A stretch of DNA of 59,179 nucleotides, from NCBI GenBank assembly GCA_041666965.1, contig JBAYFX010000003.1, positions 1 to 59,179 of the forward strand, given 5' to 3'. Of this stretch, positions 40,897 to 49,708 are shown one piece after another (the stretch's first letter is position 1; each line of letters starts with the position of its first letter). A model generated the notes under the pieces. The model was not told where the DNA came from. It searched no databases and saw only the letters and a program-made list of their open reading frames with translations. Source of the DNA: JBAYFX01 sp041666965 (lineage in GTDB: Bacteria; Patescibacteriota; Microgenomatia; UBA12405). The position numbers and the translations under genes were made by a program.

Positions 40897-42405
40897 CTAG
40901 GGAGAAACATTAGATCGGATAATTACCCGCCAACCATCATTCTCAAAACTTTTAACAATTTTTGAAGTAGATATGGCGGAAGAAATGAATGTCATTTGGG
41001 AGTTAACAATATCGGCCTCCATTTGAGGAGTTACGGCTAAATAATTTATGTTGCGGGGATTGCCAGACAATAATTGATTTTTAATGGTAGGATCGGTTTC
41101 GATTTTCCAATAGTAATAAACATATTTAAAATTTTGTTTATTACTGATGACCATATCCAAATACATAGGTTGATCAATGGCCCAAAAAGAATTAGGTTGA
41201 CTTTGAGTTAAAACCCAATTTGTGGCTTCAATTTGGGATTTGGTTTGATCGGAGGTAAAAAGATTAAATCCTCCCCGAGTTTTAGTTCCAAAATAGGCCA
41301 GATTGATTATTAAAATGAAGGTGAGCAAAATAAAATAAAGTTTTAAGTTGCCCCAGTTGTCAGATATGGTTTTAAGAAAGGTGGCTACTGACAGTGATAA
41401 AAATGGAATTAGCGGAATTAAATAAAATTCAAAAATTATTCCTCCCCGAAGAAAAAATAACAACATAGGCAAAATAAACAGTAGAGAAAAATGATTTAGT
41501 CGGAATTTGAAAGATAAAATAATATTTGCCAACAGGCTAGAGAAACCAAAGGCTAATAAGAGTGGATCTTCGTGAAACCAAAGCCTAATATTTTGCTGGA
41601 AGGCGCTTCCTGGTGAAAACGGAGACCCACCGGATCGCCCTAATTGGTTCCGGAAGGAACCAACTAAACTAGGGTGTGGGCTAAATTCAGAACCAAACAT
41701 TCCTGGCGGGAAAAGTTGACCCTGAGAATATGCCCATAACGGATAAATTGACCCCACTAAACCGACGATAAACAACCAAAAAATAACAGAACGGAAACGA
41801 GAAATATTTGGAGTAAGTGACAGCAGATAAATGAAAGCGGGTATAAAAAAGATAGCTGTCTCTTTTGTCATCAGAGCAATTCCAAAGGTAACTGCGCAAA
41901 GAGTTCGTCCGAGCTTGGTTTGGCGGTAAGTTAAGAAGTAGAGGGAAAACATTATCCAGAAAACCATAATATTGTCGAGCAATACCCGGCGGTGGTAATA
42001 AATAGATAGTGGGGTTAGCGAAAAGAATAGTAGGGCGATAGAGGCAGTTAAGTAACTTTGAGATAATTTTTTAGAAACCAGAAATATGAAAAGAGATGTA
42101 AATAAATGCAATAGCAGCATTAATACCCGGCCGGAATTAATAGCATAGCCAAAAGTTTGAAAACCTCCGCTAACAACAGACCAGAGAGCAATTAACAGCC
42201 AACCGGCTGGCGCATGATCATAGGTGTAAACATAGGGCGAAAGACGGCCTTGGGTTGCTACCGACCAAGCTTGGGACATGTAAGTGCCCTCATCACTTTC
42301 GTAATAAGGAAAGTGGAAAAAATTTATGCCAACCGCCAAAACCGAGACGATTAACAGAACAGGGAGCAAGGGATTATTTAGCAGATTACGGAAAAGGATA
42401 GTCAT
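40897..42405 (-). CDS. GT-C glycosyltransferase (ArnT/PMT-like), stand-alone
   Basis: A 502-aa polytopic glycosyltransferase. FPYYESDEGTYMSQAWSVAT in the first external loop has the acidic catalytic residues, YTYDHAPAGWLLIALWSVVS follows, and about ten helices lead to a C-terminal soluble domain (about 390-502) with ATNWVLTQSQPNSFWAIDQP. Distant paralogue of the two GT-C genes at 20149-23338. TATCAT lies 12 bases before the ATG. The 210 bp between it and the MGMT-type gene hold no frame that I can support, only short A/T-rich sequence and a weak hairpin (CAACC/GGTTG). Confidence 0.85.
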   Translation of the reverse strand: MTILFRNLLNNPLLPVLLIVSVLAVGINFFHFPYYESDEGTYMSQAWSVATQGRLSPYVYTYDHAPAGWLLIALWSVVSGGFQTFGYAINSGRVLMLLLHLFTSLFIFLVSKKLSQSYLTASIALLFFSLTPLSIYYHRRVLLDNIMVFWIMFSLYFLTYRQTKLGRTLCAVTFGIALMTKETAIFFIPAFIYLLSLTPNISRFRSVIFWLFIVGLVGSIYPLWAYSQGQLFPPGMFGSEFSPHPSLVGSFRNQLGRSGGSPFSPGSAFQQNIRLWFHEDPLLLAFGFSSLLANIILSFKFRLNHFSLLFILPMLLFFLRGGIIFEFYLIPLIPFLSLSVATFLKTISDNWGNLKLYFILLTFILIINLAYFGTKTRGGFNLFTSDQTKSQIEATNWVLTQSQPNSFWAIDQPMYLDMVISNKQNFKYVYYYWKIETDPTIKNQLLSGNPRNINYLAVTPQMEADIVNSQMTFISSAISTSKIVKSFENDGWRVIIRSNVSP

Positions 42406-42508
42406 ATTGCAGGTGTGATGATATGGGGTAAATGGTAATTTTATGTAAGAAACAATAAAGGAAAAGACTGGTTCAGGGAATATTCAGCAAAAAGCTTATA
42501 ATTGAAGT

Positions 42509-43168
42509 ATGAAAGTGTTGATTGTTGAAGACGAACACCGAATAGCCAGCGCCATTAAAAAAGGTTTGGAGCAGGAAAAAATGGTGACTGACGTGGCTTA
42601 TGATGGGGTTGAGGGTTTAGATTTGGCTATGGAGGGCAGTTATGATGTAATTTTAATGGATTTAATGCTACCCGGAATGGATGGAATGAAGGTGGTAGAA
42701 AACTTAAGAAACTCACAAATAAACACACCGATCCTGATGCTAACCGCCAGAGGCCAAATTGAAGATAAGGTTAATGGGTTAGGGGTCGGAGCAGATGATT
42801 ATTTAACCAAACCTTTCGCCTTTGAAGAATTACTTGCTAGGATAAGAGCGTTAACTAGACGGCCAAAAGTAATTGAATCTACAAATATGAGGGCGGGTGA
42901 TGTAATTATGAACAAGGATAATTTCGAAGTAATAATTAATGGCACGAGAACCCCACTTTCAGCCAAAGAGTATGGACTTTTGGAATATATGATGAAAAAT
43001 AAAGGCAAGACATTGACCAAAGACCAGATTCGGGAACATGTTTGGAATTACGATAGTAATATTTTGCCTAATACGATTGAGGTATATATTAAAAAATTAA
43101 GAGCAAAAAAAGTTAGTATTGACACGGTAAGAGGATTTGGCTACAGATTAAGGGACGTAAATGTTTAG
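42509..43168 (+). CDS. OmpR-family response regulator
   Basis: A 219-aa two-component response regulator. The receiver domain (1-118) has the acidic pocket in VLIVEDEHRIA, the phospho-acceptor Asp in DVILMDLMLPGMDG (about residue 51), and the Thr and Lys of MLTARG and YLTKPFAFEEL. The C-terminal winged helix (130-217) has PLSAKEYGLLEYMMKN and NTIEVYIKKLRAK. TATAAT (42497-42502) ends six bases before the ATG. Its stop overlaps the kinase start by 8 bp. The adaptor and efflux genes immediately downstream are its likely targets. Confidence 0.95.
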   Translation: MKVLIVEDEHRIASAIKKGLEQEKMVTDVAYDGVEGLDLAMEGSYDVILMDLMLPGMDGMKVVENLRNSQINTPILMLTARGQIEDKVNGLGVGADDYLTKPFAFEELLARIRALTRRPKVIESTNMRAGDVIMNKDNFEVIINGTRTPLSAKEYGLLEYMMKNKGKTLTKDQIREHVWNYDSNILPNTIEVYIKKLRAKKVSIDTVRGFGYRLRDVNV

Positions 43169-44183
43169 CCAAGCCAGGTGGAAATTGACCGGGTGGTATG
43201 TACTGATTATTTGCTTAATATCACTTACTTTCAGTGCCATTATTTATAAACTGGTAGGAATTGAAATTGAAAGGTTGTCTTTTTTATCCAGAACCAGATG
43301 GGAACGAAGACTGGAACTAAGAGGGTTGGGACAGGACATGTTTCCACCACAGACGCTTATACCTCCATGGAGTGACCCGGATTTGGCCTTAGACGCCAAA
43401 AACAGATTACTGACCATTTTGGGTTTTGTTAATGGTGGCATTTTATTAATTTCGGGAGGACTGGCTTTTTTTCTATCGGGGCAAACGCTTAAACCGATTA
43501 AAGAAATGATGGAAGACCAAAACCGGTTTGTGGCCGATGCCTCACATGAATTGAAAACTCCCTTAACCTCACTGAAAAGCTCGTTTGAAGTATTTTTAAG
43601 AGAACCAAAACCAAAAATGGGCGAAGCCAGACAATTAGTGGCGGATAGCATAAATGACGTAAACCAGCTCCAGAAATTGAGTGAAAGCCTGCTGACTCTG
43701 GCCAGCAACAGAAACAGTACCAAACAAATAAACAAAACAAACCTTCAAGAAATGATGACAAAAATAATTAAAAAATATTCAACTGCCGCCAACAACAAAG
43801 ACATTAAATTGGTTAATCAAGTTAAGGCGGGGGAAGTTTGGGGAAATGACATGGAACTGAGTATTTTAGTAGGAAACATTATTGACAATGCCATTAAATA
43901 CAGCCATAAGAACGGGAGGGTAATAGTTAAAAGTATTGAAAATAAACGGGAAGTTGTATTAAGTATTAAAGATGAGGGGATTGGAATTGCCTCAAAAGAT
44001 TTGCCGCATATTTTCAAACGCTTTTACCGGGCTGACAAAGCCAGAAGCCACAATCAGGCGGGAGGTTATGGATTGGGTCTAGCCATGGCGCATAAAATTG
44101 CCCAAAATAATAAAATCCAAATAGGAGTAAAGAGTCAAATAGGAAAAGGCAGTTTATTTTCAGTTACTTTTCAGAAACAATAA
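43161..44183 (+). CDS. Membrane sensor histidine kinase
   Basis: A 340-aa kinase that should phosphorylate the upstream regulator. It has two membrane helices (about residues 12-30 and 93-110) around a small external sensor of 60 residues, then HisKA with the phospho-acceptor His in DASHELKTPLTSL, and HATPase_c with the N box (GNIIDNAIKYSHKN), G1 box (IKDEGIGIASKD) and G2 box (GGYGLGLAMAHKI). No HAMP domain is evident. The sensor loop has DMFPPQTLIPPW and no obvious ligand motif. It is translationally coupled to the regulator. Confidence 0.94.
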   Translation: MFSQARWKLTGWYVLIICLISLTFSAIIYKLVGIEIERLSFLSRTRWERRLELRGLGQDMFPPQTLIPPWSDPDLALDAKNRLLTILGFVNGGILLISGGLAFFLSGQTLKPIKEMMEDQNRFVADASHELKTPLTSLKSSFEVFLREPKPKMGEARQLVADSINDVNQLQKLSESLLTLASNRNSTKQINKTNLQEMMTKIIKKYSTAANNKDIKLVNQVKAGEVWGNDMELSILVGNIIDNAIKYSHKNGRVIVKSIENKREVVLSIKDEGIGIASKDLPHIFKRFYRADKARSHNQAGGYGLGLAMAHKIAQNNKIQIGVKSQIGKGSLFSVTFQKQ

Positions 44184-44195
44184 TTAAGATAAGCT

Positions 44196-45422
44196 ATGAG
44201 TCACTTTAAGAAATGGCCAATGGCAGTAAAATTAGGGCTAATTCTAGTAATTATTGCCACCGGTTGGTTTATGTGGAAAAGCAAAAGTAATAGTCAAAAA
44301 ACAGCAACAACCTACCAAACCAGTCAGGCGACTGTGGGAGACCTGATTGTGGCCGTAACCGCATCAGGCCAAGTGGCTACAAGTAATAGCCGGACAGTAA
44401 CTACCACTGCCTCAGGTGTAGTTAATAAAATATTTGTAACGGAGGGGCAAACAGTCAAAACCGGGACGCCATTAATGGAAATTGATTTGGACTTAAACGG
44501 GCGACAAAAACTTCAAGCAGCCTATTCCTCATACCAATCAGCTCAAAATAGTTTAAAAACAACTCAAGACAGAATATATGAGCTTGACAGTCAATTGGTG
44601 GCAACTAAAAACGTATTTACTAACCAATGGGCCAACCAGTCTCCAGACGACCCAACTTACATTCAAAAACATGACGCCATGCTATCGGCACAGGCGGCTT
44701 ATGACAACTTACAAAACAGCATTAAGCAACAAAAAGCAGCTCTAGAATCTTCCCGCCTTGCCTACCAAATGGCGGGGGCAACAGTGTATGCCCCCATTAC
44801 CGGAACGGTCAGTGCTATATCGCTGGCCCCGGGAATGATTTTGAATCCAACCAGTGATTCGGCTAATAGCAGTAATATTGAGAATAAAATCGCCATTGTT
44901 AAGACCGGGGCAACTCCGTCGGTAAGTGTGAGTCTGACGGAAATTGACGTTGTTAAAGTAAAAGTAGGTGACAAGGTAACGGTAACCCTAGACGCCTTTC
45001 CTGACAAAACCTATACAGGTAAAGTTATGGCGGTAGACTCAGCCGGAACTGTAAGTTCGGGCGTAGCCAGTTACCCAACAACAATCCAGCTGGATATTCA
45101 AGACACGTCAATATTACCTAACATGTCAGCTACCGCCAATATTATTACCAATGTAAAAAGCAGTGTAGTAATAATACCTATCGGGGCATTAGCAACTAGC
45201 GGGGAGGCAACAACGGTCAGGGTTATGAAAAATGGAGTAGTAGAAAATAAAAATGTAGAAGTTGGCCTAACGTCAGACACTGAAGCAGAAATAATATCAG
45301 GTATAAACGAGGGCGAAGAAGTAGTAACAGCGGTTATCAACCCAACAACTACAACCAGTAAGACTAGTAGTACATCAGTTTTTGGAGGACTAGGTGGAGG
45401 TGCTCAATTTCGGGCCAGATAA
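44196..45422 (+). CDS. MacA-like periplasmic adaptor (HlyD/MFP family)
   Basis: A 408-aa membrane-fusion-type adaptor. It has an N-terminal anchor (about residues 11-27), a biotinyl-lipoyl-like half (VTASGQVATSNSRTVTTTAS, KIFVTEGQTVKTGTPLMEID), a coiled-coil hairpin (about 100-190), the second lipoyl half (GATVYAPITGTVSAISLAPG), a beta-barrel (VSVSLTEIDVVKVKVGDKVT) and the membrane-proximal domain. In a single-membrane cell it would work with the ABC transporter downstream rather than a TolC channel. TAAGAT (44185-44190) ends five bases before the ATG. The ABC ATPase starts 3 bp after its stop. Confidence 0.92.
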   Translation: MSHFKKWPMAVKLGLILVIIATGWFMWKSKSNSQKTATTYQTSQATVGDLIVAVTASGQVATSNSRTVTTTASGVVNKIFVTEGQTVKTGTPLMEIDLDLNGRQKLQAAYSSYQSAQNSLKTTQDRIYELDSQLVATKNVFTNQWANQSPDDPTYIQKHDAMLSAQAAYDNLQNSIKQQKAALESSRLAYQMAGATVYAPITGTVSAISLAPGMILNPTSDSANSSNIENKIAIVKTGATPSVSVSLTEIDVVKVKVGDKVTVTLDAFPDKTYTGKVMAVDSAGTVSSGVASYPTTIQLDIQDTSILPNMSATANIITNVKSSVVIIPIGALATSGEATTVRVMKNGVVENKNVEVGLTSDTEAEIISGINEGEEVVTAVINPTTTTSKTSSTSVFGGLGGGAQFRAR

Positions 45423-45424
45423 AT

Positions 45425-46117
45425 ATGATGATAAAAATGAAGGGGATTACCAAAATTTACGCACATGACGGAGTGGAAACGGTGGCGTTGGCGGGAGTAA
45501 ACCTTAATGTGGAGGAAGGTGAATTTGTAGCTATTATGGGGCCGTCCGGATCAGGTAAGTCAACCTTAATGCATATTTTAGGAGCGCTTGACTCCCCCAC
45601 GGACGGACAATATTGGTTGGACAACCAAGATGTGTCAAGACTAAACGATGATGATTTGGCAGAAATTAGGAACAGGAAAATTGGATTTGTATTTCAAGCT
45701 TATAACTTACTTCCCAGAACATCAGCTTTAAAAAATGTCGAACTGCCTATGGCTTACGCGGAAATTGATAAAGAAAGAAGATTAATGAGAGCCAAGGAGC
45801 TGCTTGGGTTAGTAGGACTTGGGGACAGAATGGAACACTTAAGCAATCAACTGTCGGGGGGTCAGCAGCAGAGAGTAGCAATAGCCCGAGCACTGACAAT
45901 GGACCCAAAAATAGTACTGGCGGACGAACCTACGGGAAATATTGCCAGCCAACAGGCAGAAGAAATTATGAAAATTTTAAAAAAATTACATAAAGATGGC
46001 AGAACTATAGTTATGATTACCCACGAAGAGGATATTGCTAAATGGGCCAGCCGGGTAGTGACAATCCGCGACGGGAAAATTGTTGAAGACCGAAAAAGCG
46101 GAAGGAGGCTTAGGTGA
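45425..46117 (+). CDS. ABC transporter ATPase, MacB/LolD type
   Basis: A 230-aa ATPase of the MacB/LolD/FtsE-like class. The motifs are Walker A GPSGSGKSTLM (about residue 40), Q loop GFVFQAYNLLPR, signature LSGGQQQRVAIARAL, Walker B IVLADEPTGN and switch His in MITHEED. It powers the permease gene downstream (4-bp overlap). In E. coli MacB the ATPase and permease are fused; here they are separate, as in Gram-positive homologues. Probable cargo: a peptide, lipid or antibiotic. Confidence 0.95.
   Translation: MMIKMKGITKIYAHDGVETVALAGVNLNVEEGEFVAIMGPSGSGKSTLMHILGALDSPTDGQYWLDNQDVSRLNDDDLAEIRNRKIGFVFQAYNLLPRTSALKNVELPMAYAEIDKERRLMRAKELLGLVGLGDRMEHLSNQLSGGQQQRVAIARALTMDPKIVLADEPTGNIASQQAEEIMKILKKLHKDGRTIVMITHEEDIAKWASRVVTIRDGKIVEDRKSGRRLR
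46102..46108 (+). promoter_or_regulatory. Shine-Dalgarno sequence before the MacB-type permease
   Basis: AAGGAGG ends five bases before the GTG start at 46114. It is the only strong Shine-Dalgarno match I found before a recognised start in the window, and it precedes an internal gene of an operon. Confidence 0.75.
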
Positions 46118-47334
46118 AACTTACCGAAATTGTGAGGGAGAGCTTCGGAACTTTAGGGTTAAACAAAATGCGAACCGGATTGGCAGCTTTAGGTATAATT
46201 ATTGGCATTGGAAGCGTGATTGCTCTAATATCGTTGGGGGCAGGCAGCCAGAAAGCAATCGAGAACCAAATACAGGCGCTGGGGGCCAACTTATTAACTG
46301 TTATGCCTTCAAATTCACGACAAGGAAACGTGCGGACTGCCGGACAAAACACCAGCCTGACTTTAGACGACGCCAGGGCAATTGCCACCAATAACAGCAT
46401 TACCACAATCAGCCAGGTATCGCCCGAACTTAGCCGGAGAAGCCAGGTGATAGCCGGTAGGAACAATACAAATACCGAAATTGTAGGCGTGGAATCAACT
46501 TACAGTGCTATACATACAATGGAAATGACGGCGGGAAATTTTATTAGTGAACGAGACGTTTCTGGAGTTGCCAAGGTGGCAGTACTGGGCCCACAAGCAG
46601 TAATAGATTTATTTGGGGAAGGCGCAAACCCAGTGGGAGCTCAAATTAGAATCAACAAGCAAAGTTTTTCTGTGATAGGAGTAACCAAAAGTAAGGGTGG
46701 CAGTGGCTTTAATAACCCCGACAGTATGATTTTTGTCCCCCTATCTACGGCTCAAAAACAACTATTTGGGGTAGATTATTTATCGACGATTGCGGTTGAA
46801 GCCAAATCAAAAGAAGTAATGACGATGGCCCAAGACGAGATTGGGTATTTGCTTTTGGACAGACACAAACTGAGCAGCCCAACTAATGCTGATTTTTCCA
46901 TCATGTCTCAAAACGACATTTTAAACACTGCTTCACAAGTTACAGGTACTTTTACAACACTCTTGGGTGGGATTGCGGCTATTTCCCTGTTAGTTGGGGG
47001 AATTGGAATTATGAACATAATGCTTGTTACCGTTACTGAGCGGACCCGGGAGATTGGGTTAAGAAAAGCACTAGGAGCTAAGAAAAAGACAATTATTACT
47101 CAGTTCTTAGTTGAATCGGTAATTTTAACTTTTTTTGGCGGAATTATAGGTATGGCGATTGGTGTTGGTATTTCTTTTCTTCTGGCTAAGGTACTTAGCA
47201 TACCGGCGGCCATTTCAGTCCCTTCAATGGTTTTAGCCATGGGAGTTTCAGGGATAATTGGAATAGTTTTTGGTTGGTACCCAGCCCAACGGGCTGCCAA
47301 ATTGCAACCAATTGAAGCATTAAGATTTGAATAA
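46114..47334 (+). CDS. MacB-type ABC transporter permease
   Basis: A 406-aa permease with the MacB architecture. It has a first membrane helix (TGLAALGIIIGIGSVIALIS), a large external MacB_PCD domain (about residues 45-250), then three helices near the end with the FtsX signature (LLVGGIGIMNIMLVTVTERT, then EIGLRKALGAKKKTI and GWYPAQRAAKLQPIEALRFE). Length is normal for the split form. The start is GTG at 46114, overlapping the ATPase stop, with AAGGAGG five bases upstream. Confidence 0.95.
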   Translation: MKLTEIVRESFGTLGLNKMRTGLAALGIIIGIGSVIALISLGAGSQKAIENQIQALGANLLTVMPSNSRQGNVRTAGQNTSLTLDDARAIATNNSITTISQVSPELSRRSQVIAGRNNTNTEIVGVESTYSAIHTMEMTAGNFISERDVSGVAKVAVLGPQAVIDLFGEGANPVGAQIRINKQSFSVIGVTKSKGGSGFNNPDSMIFVPLSTAQKQLFGVDYLSTIAVEAKSKEVMTMAQDEIGYLLLDRHKLSSPTNADFSIMSQNDILNTASQVTGTFTTLLGGIAAISLLVGGIGIMNIMLVTVTERTREIGLRKALGAKKKTIITQFLVESVILTFFGGIIGMAIGVGISFLLAKVLSIPAAISVPSMVLAMGVSGIIGIVFGWYPAQRAAKLQPIEALRFE

Positions 47335-47359
47335 ACTTATTAATATTTAACAAAACAAA

Positions 47360-47815
47360 ATGAAAAATAATCTAATAGTCTCAGTAGTTATAGCTTTATT
47401 AATTGGGGCAGGTGGTGGGTATTTAATAGGGAAAAACCAAGCAAACCCAAGCCGAGCTAATATGGGAGCTGCCTTTAGAGAGGGACGATTGGGAATTGGG
47501 GAAAACTTTGCGGGGCAAAATAGGAACATCGGTTTCCGGCCAATTACCGGAGAGATAATTAGTATGGACGACACAAGTTTTACGGTAAAAACCGATGACG
47601 GATCTTCGAAAATCGTATTGGTAAATGACAAAACAAGTTACAGTCAAACCAGTGAAGTAGAAAAAGACAGCTTAAAAGTAGGTGAAAAAATCGGAGCCTT
47701 TGGGACCACTAACCAAGACGGAAGTGTTAGCGCCCAAAATATTCAAATTAATCCTCAGTTTAGGATAAATACCGACATACCTAGTAACCCTGTTGAAAGC
47801 CAGATTCAGAAGTAA
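47360..47815 (+). CDS. Exported DUF5666-like OB-fold protein
   Basis: A 151-aa protein with a signal peptide or anchor (residues 1-22, IVSVVIALLIGAGGGYLIG), a Gly/Asn-rich linker, and a single small beta-domain (about 65-135: ITGEIISMDDTSFTVKTDDG, LVNDKTSYSQTSEV, GEKIGAFGTTNQDGSVSA). This resembles DUF5666. It lies 25 bp after the MacB-type permease, so it is likely the last gene of the sensor-efflux group. It might be an external partner of the adaptor. No reaction is known for the family. Confidence 0.75.
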   Translation: MKNNLIVSVVIALLIGAGGGYLIGKNQANPSRANMGAAFREGRLGIGENFAGQNRNIGFRPITGEIISMDDTSFTVKTDDGSSKIVLVNDKTSYSQTSEVEKDSLKVGEKIGAFGTTNQDGSVSAQNIQINPQFRINTDIPSNPVESQIQK

Positions 47816-47838
47816 TTTGCTATATATAGGATGTGTGC

Positions 47839-47844
47839 TACAAT
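47839..47844 (+). promoter_or_regulatory. Extended -10 promoter for the DEAD-box helicase leader
   Basis: TGC followed by TACAAT (47839-47844) forms an extended -10 element, with TTGCTA 16 bp upstream as a partial -35. It predicts transcription from about 47851, giving a leader of about 115 bases, unlike the leaderless neighbours. Confidence 0.6.
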
Positions 47845-47859
47845 CTAGCCTGATTGTTA

Positions 47860-47924
47860 GGCAAAGATCAAAAGGTTGTCCTTACCCAATAGGGTGTTTT
47901 ATAAAATTTCGGACAATGTTTGCC
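47860..47924 (+). ncRNA. Candidate structured 5' leader of the DEAD-box helicase
   Basis: Nested complementary blocks: GGCAAA (47860-47865) with TTTGCC (47919-47924); GTTGTCC (47875-47881) with GGACAAT (47911-47917), six Watson-Crick pairs plus one G-U; and inside, ACCC (47884-47887) with GGGT (47892-47895) around an AATA loop. The remaining loop contains the self-complementary TTTTATAAAA. The element sits about 10 bases after the predicted transcription start and 40 bases before the ATG. It could be a cold or helicase-responsive switch. No known RNA family is claimed. Confidence 0.55.
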
Positions 47925-47964
47925 AGATAAATTCTGGTGTATTGCCCAAAATTTTTATAAAACT

Positions 47965-49230
47965 ATGTACCAAAGTCATGGACGCTTTAGCGGGCGTCGA
48001 AATTTCAACAATAATTTTAGTAAACGCAACGGGTTTAAACAGAGAATAGATGAAAATCTTTTTGTAAAAGCAGCCGAGAAAGTGCTTAAAATTGAGGAAA
48101 CTGAAACCAAGAACTTATTTGAAGATTTTGGATTCCAAGCTCAACTGTTAACTAACATTAAAGACAAAGGTTACAAAAAACCAACACCAATTCAGGACCA
48201 AATAATTGGCGCTGTAATGGAAGGGCGCGACGTTTTGGGAATTGCTGACACGGGTACCGGAAAAACTGCCGCATTCGCGTTACCTATAATTAACGAACTG
48301 ATTACCAATCCCCACAAGAGAATAATAATTTTGGCGCCAACAAGAGAGTTGGCAACACAAATTAAACAGGAATTCAGATCATTTACGCCAGGCTTAAAAG
48401 TGTATATTGCGCTAGCTATTGGTGGCGCCTACATTCGGGAGCAAATAATTGACATAAGACGCGGCGCCCAAATAATTATTGGAACACCGGGAAGAATTAA
48501 GGACCTGGGGCAACGCCGGGTAATTGATTTTGGAAAATTTAACAAAGTAGTTTTGGACGAAGTTGACCGGATGTTGGATATGGGATTTGTCGACGAAATT
48601 AGAGAAATCATGGACCAAATCCCCCAGCCTCGGCAAACCCTTTTCTTTTCAGCTACCGTCAACAATAAGGTGGGTGGGTTGATTGAAACACTGTTAAACA
48701 ATCCGGTAAAAGTAAGTTTGGAAAGCCGGGTGGCGTCTAATCATGTAGAACAAAATGTGGTTCGTTGTAAACGTGGAGCCAAAGAACAGATGCTTTTGGA
48801 GATTCTTAACAGCAGTGAAGTAAAAAAGGTATTAATTTTTGGAGAAACAAAAGCGCTGGTTGAACAATTGTCTACCAAGCTGTTTAACAATGGGCTTAAA
48901 GCTGATTCAATTCATGGTGACAAGCCTCAGAACAAACGCACTCGAGTTCTTAAGGCCTTTAAGGAAAACCAAATAAACATATTGGTGGCCACTGACGTGG
49001 CGGCTAGGGGCTTGGACATTGGTGATATCACCCATGTAATTAACTACACCATTCCTAACAACTACGATGATTACATCCACCGAATTGGGCGGACAGGACG
49101 AGGGGACGCCATGGGTTACGCCCTTACCTTTATTGAGGAAAGAGAGTTCCGAGCACCGCCTGCGCAGGGTAGACCGGGCTTTGGACGGTTTTCGAGAAAT
49201 ACCGGTGGATGGAGTAGAAGAGGCCGCTAG
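47965..49230 (+). CDS. DEAD-box ATP-dependent RNA helicase
   Basis: A 421-aa RNA helicase. It has a basic Asn/Arg-rich start (MYQSHGRFSGRRNFNNNFS), then motifs KPTPIQDQII (Q), ADTGTGKTAAF (I), APTRELATQ (Ia), TPGRIKDLG, LDEVDRMLDMGF (II, with DEVD instead of DEAD), FFSATV (III), ATDVAARGLDIG (V) and HRIGRTGRGD (VI). It ends with an Arg/Gly-rich RNA-binding tail. A TTG at 47920 would add 15 residues, but they overlap the leader structure, so the ATG at 47965 is preferred. Roles in ribosome assembly or cold adaptation are usual for the family. Confidence 0.93.
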   Translation: MYQSHGRFSGRRNFNNNFSKRNGFKQRIDENLFVKAAEKVLKIEETETKNLFEDFGFQAQLLTNIKDKGYKKPTPIQDQIIGAVMEGRDVLGIADTGTGKTAAFALPIINELITNPHKRIIILAPTRELATQIKQEFRSFTPGLKVYIALAIGGAYIREQIIDIRRGAQIIIGTPGRIKDLGQRRVIDFGKFNKVVLDEVDRMLDMGFVDEIREIMDQIPQPRQTLFFSATVNNKVGGLIETLLNNPVKVSLESRVASNHVEQNVVRCKRGAKEQMLLEILNSSEVKKVLIFGETKALVEQLSTKLFNNGLKADSIHGDKPQNKRTRVLKAFKENQINILVATDVAARGLDIGDITHVINYTIPNNYDDYIHRIGRTGRGDAMGYALTFIEEREFRAPPAQGRPGFGRFSRNTGGWSRRGR

Positions 49231-49246
49231 GGAGTAAAATAGATTA

Positions 49247-49702
49247 ATGAAAAATCAGATAGTAGTGGCCCTTCTTTTGGTGGTATTTTTGGTTGTTGGA
49301 ATAATACTTGGGAGGGTGTTGGGCAAACCAAATACTTTGGGTGTTAAACTACCAACTATAACGCCAGCACCAAGTAATTGGGCAAGTGAAGTAAAGCTTG
49401 ATACTCCTAAGACCAGTCAGTTAGTTAAAAGCCCACTTGAAGTTAAGGGGGCAATTAAACGCAACTGGACCTTTGAGGCAGTAATGACCATTTGGGTATT
49501 GGACTCAAACAAAGCAGTAATTGGGGGTGGGCCAGTTTACACCACACTAGTTAACGAAAGTGACGAGTGGGTAAGTTTCAAAACCAGTTTAACTTTTAAC
49601 CCGGTTGGAAGCAGTGGATTTTTACAGATAAAAAACGATAACCCCAGCGGACTGCCGGAAAACGATAAGATTTTTGAAGTTCCCCTTAGATTTCAAGACT
49701 GA
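49247..49702 (+). CDS. Exported Gmad2 immunoglobulin-like domain protein
   Basis: A 151-aa protein with an N-terminal membrane helix (about residues 4-22) and a Gmad2-type domain (about 50-148: PLEVKGAIKRNWTFEAVMTI, then DEWVSFKTSLTF and a C-terminal strand with FEVPLRF). Gmad2 domains occur in bacterial exported proteins linked to germination or spore-like envelopes; no function is known in this group. TAAAAT (49235-49240) ends six bases before the ATG. The stop is TGA, confirming standard stop use. The convergent radical-SAM gene ends 6 bp further on. Confidence 0.82.
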   Translation: MKNQIVVALLLVVFLVVGIILGRVLGKPNTLGVKLPTITPAPSNWASEVKLDTPKTSQLVKSPLEVKGAIKRNWTFEAVMTIWVLDSNKAVIGGGPVYTTLVNESDEWVSFKTSLTFNPVGSSGFLQIKNDNPSGLPENDKIFEVPLRFQD

Positions 49703-49708
49703 TGGAGC

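Noticed and set aside
47920..47964. Upstream TTG start for the DEAD-box helicase
   Set aside because: The extra 15 residues do not resemble family N-termini and fall on the predicted leader structure; the ATG at 47965 gives the usual MYQ..GRFSGRRNF start.
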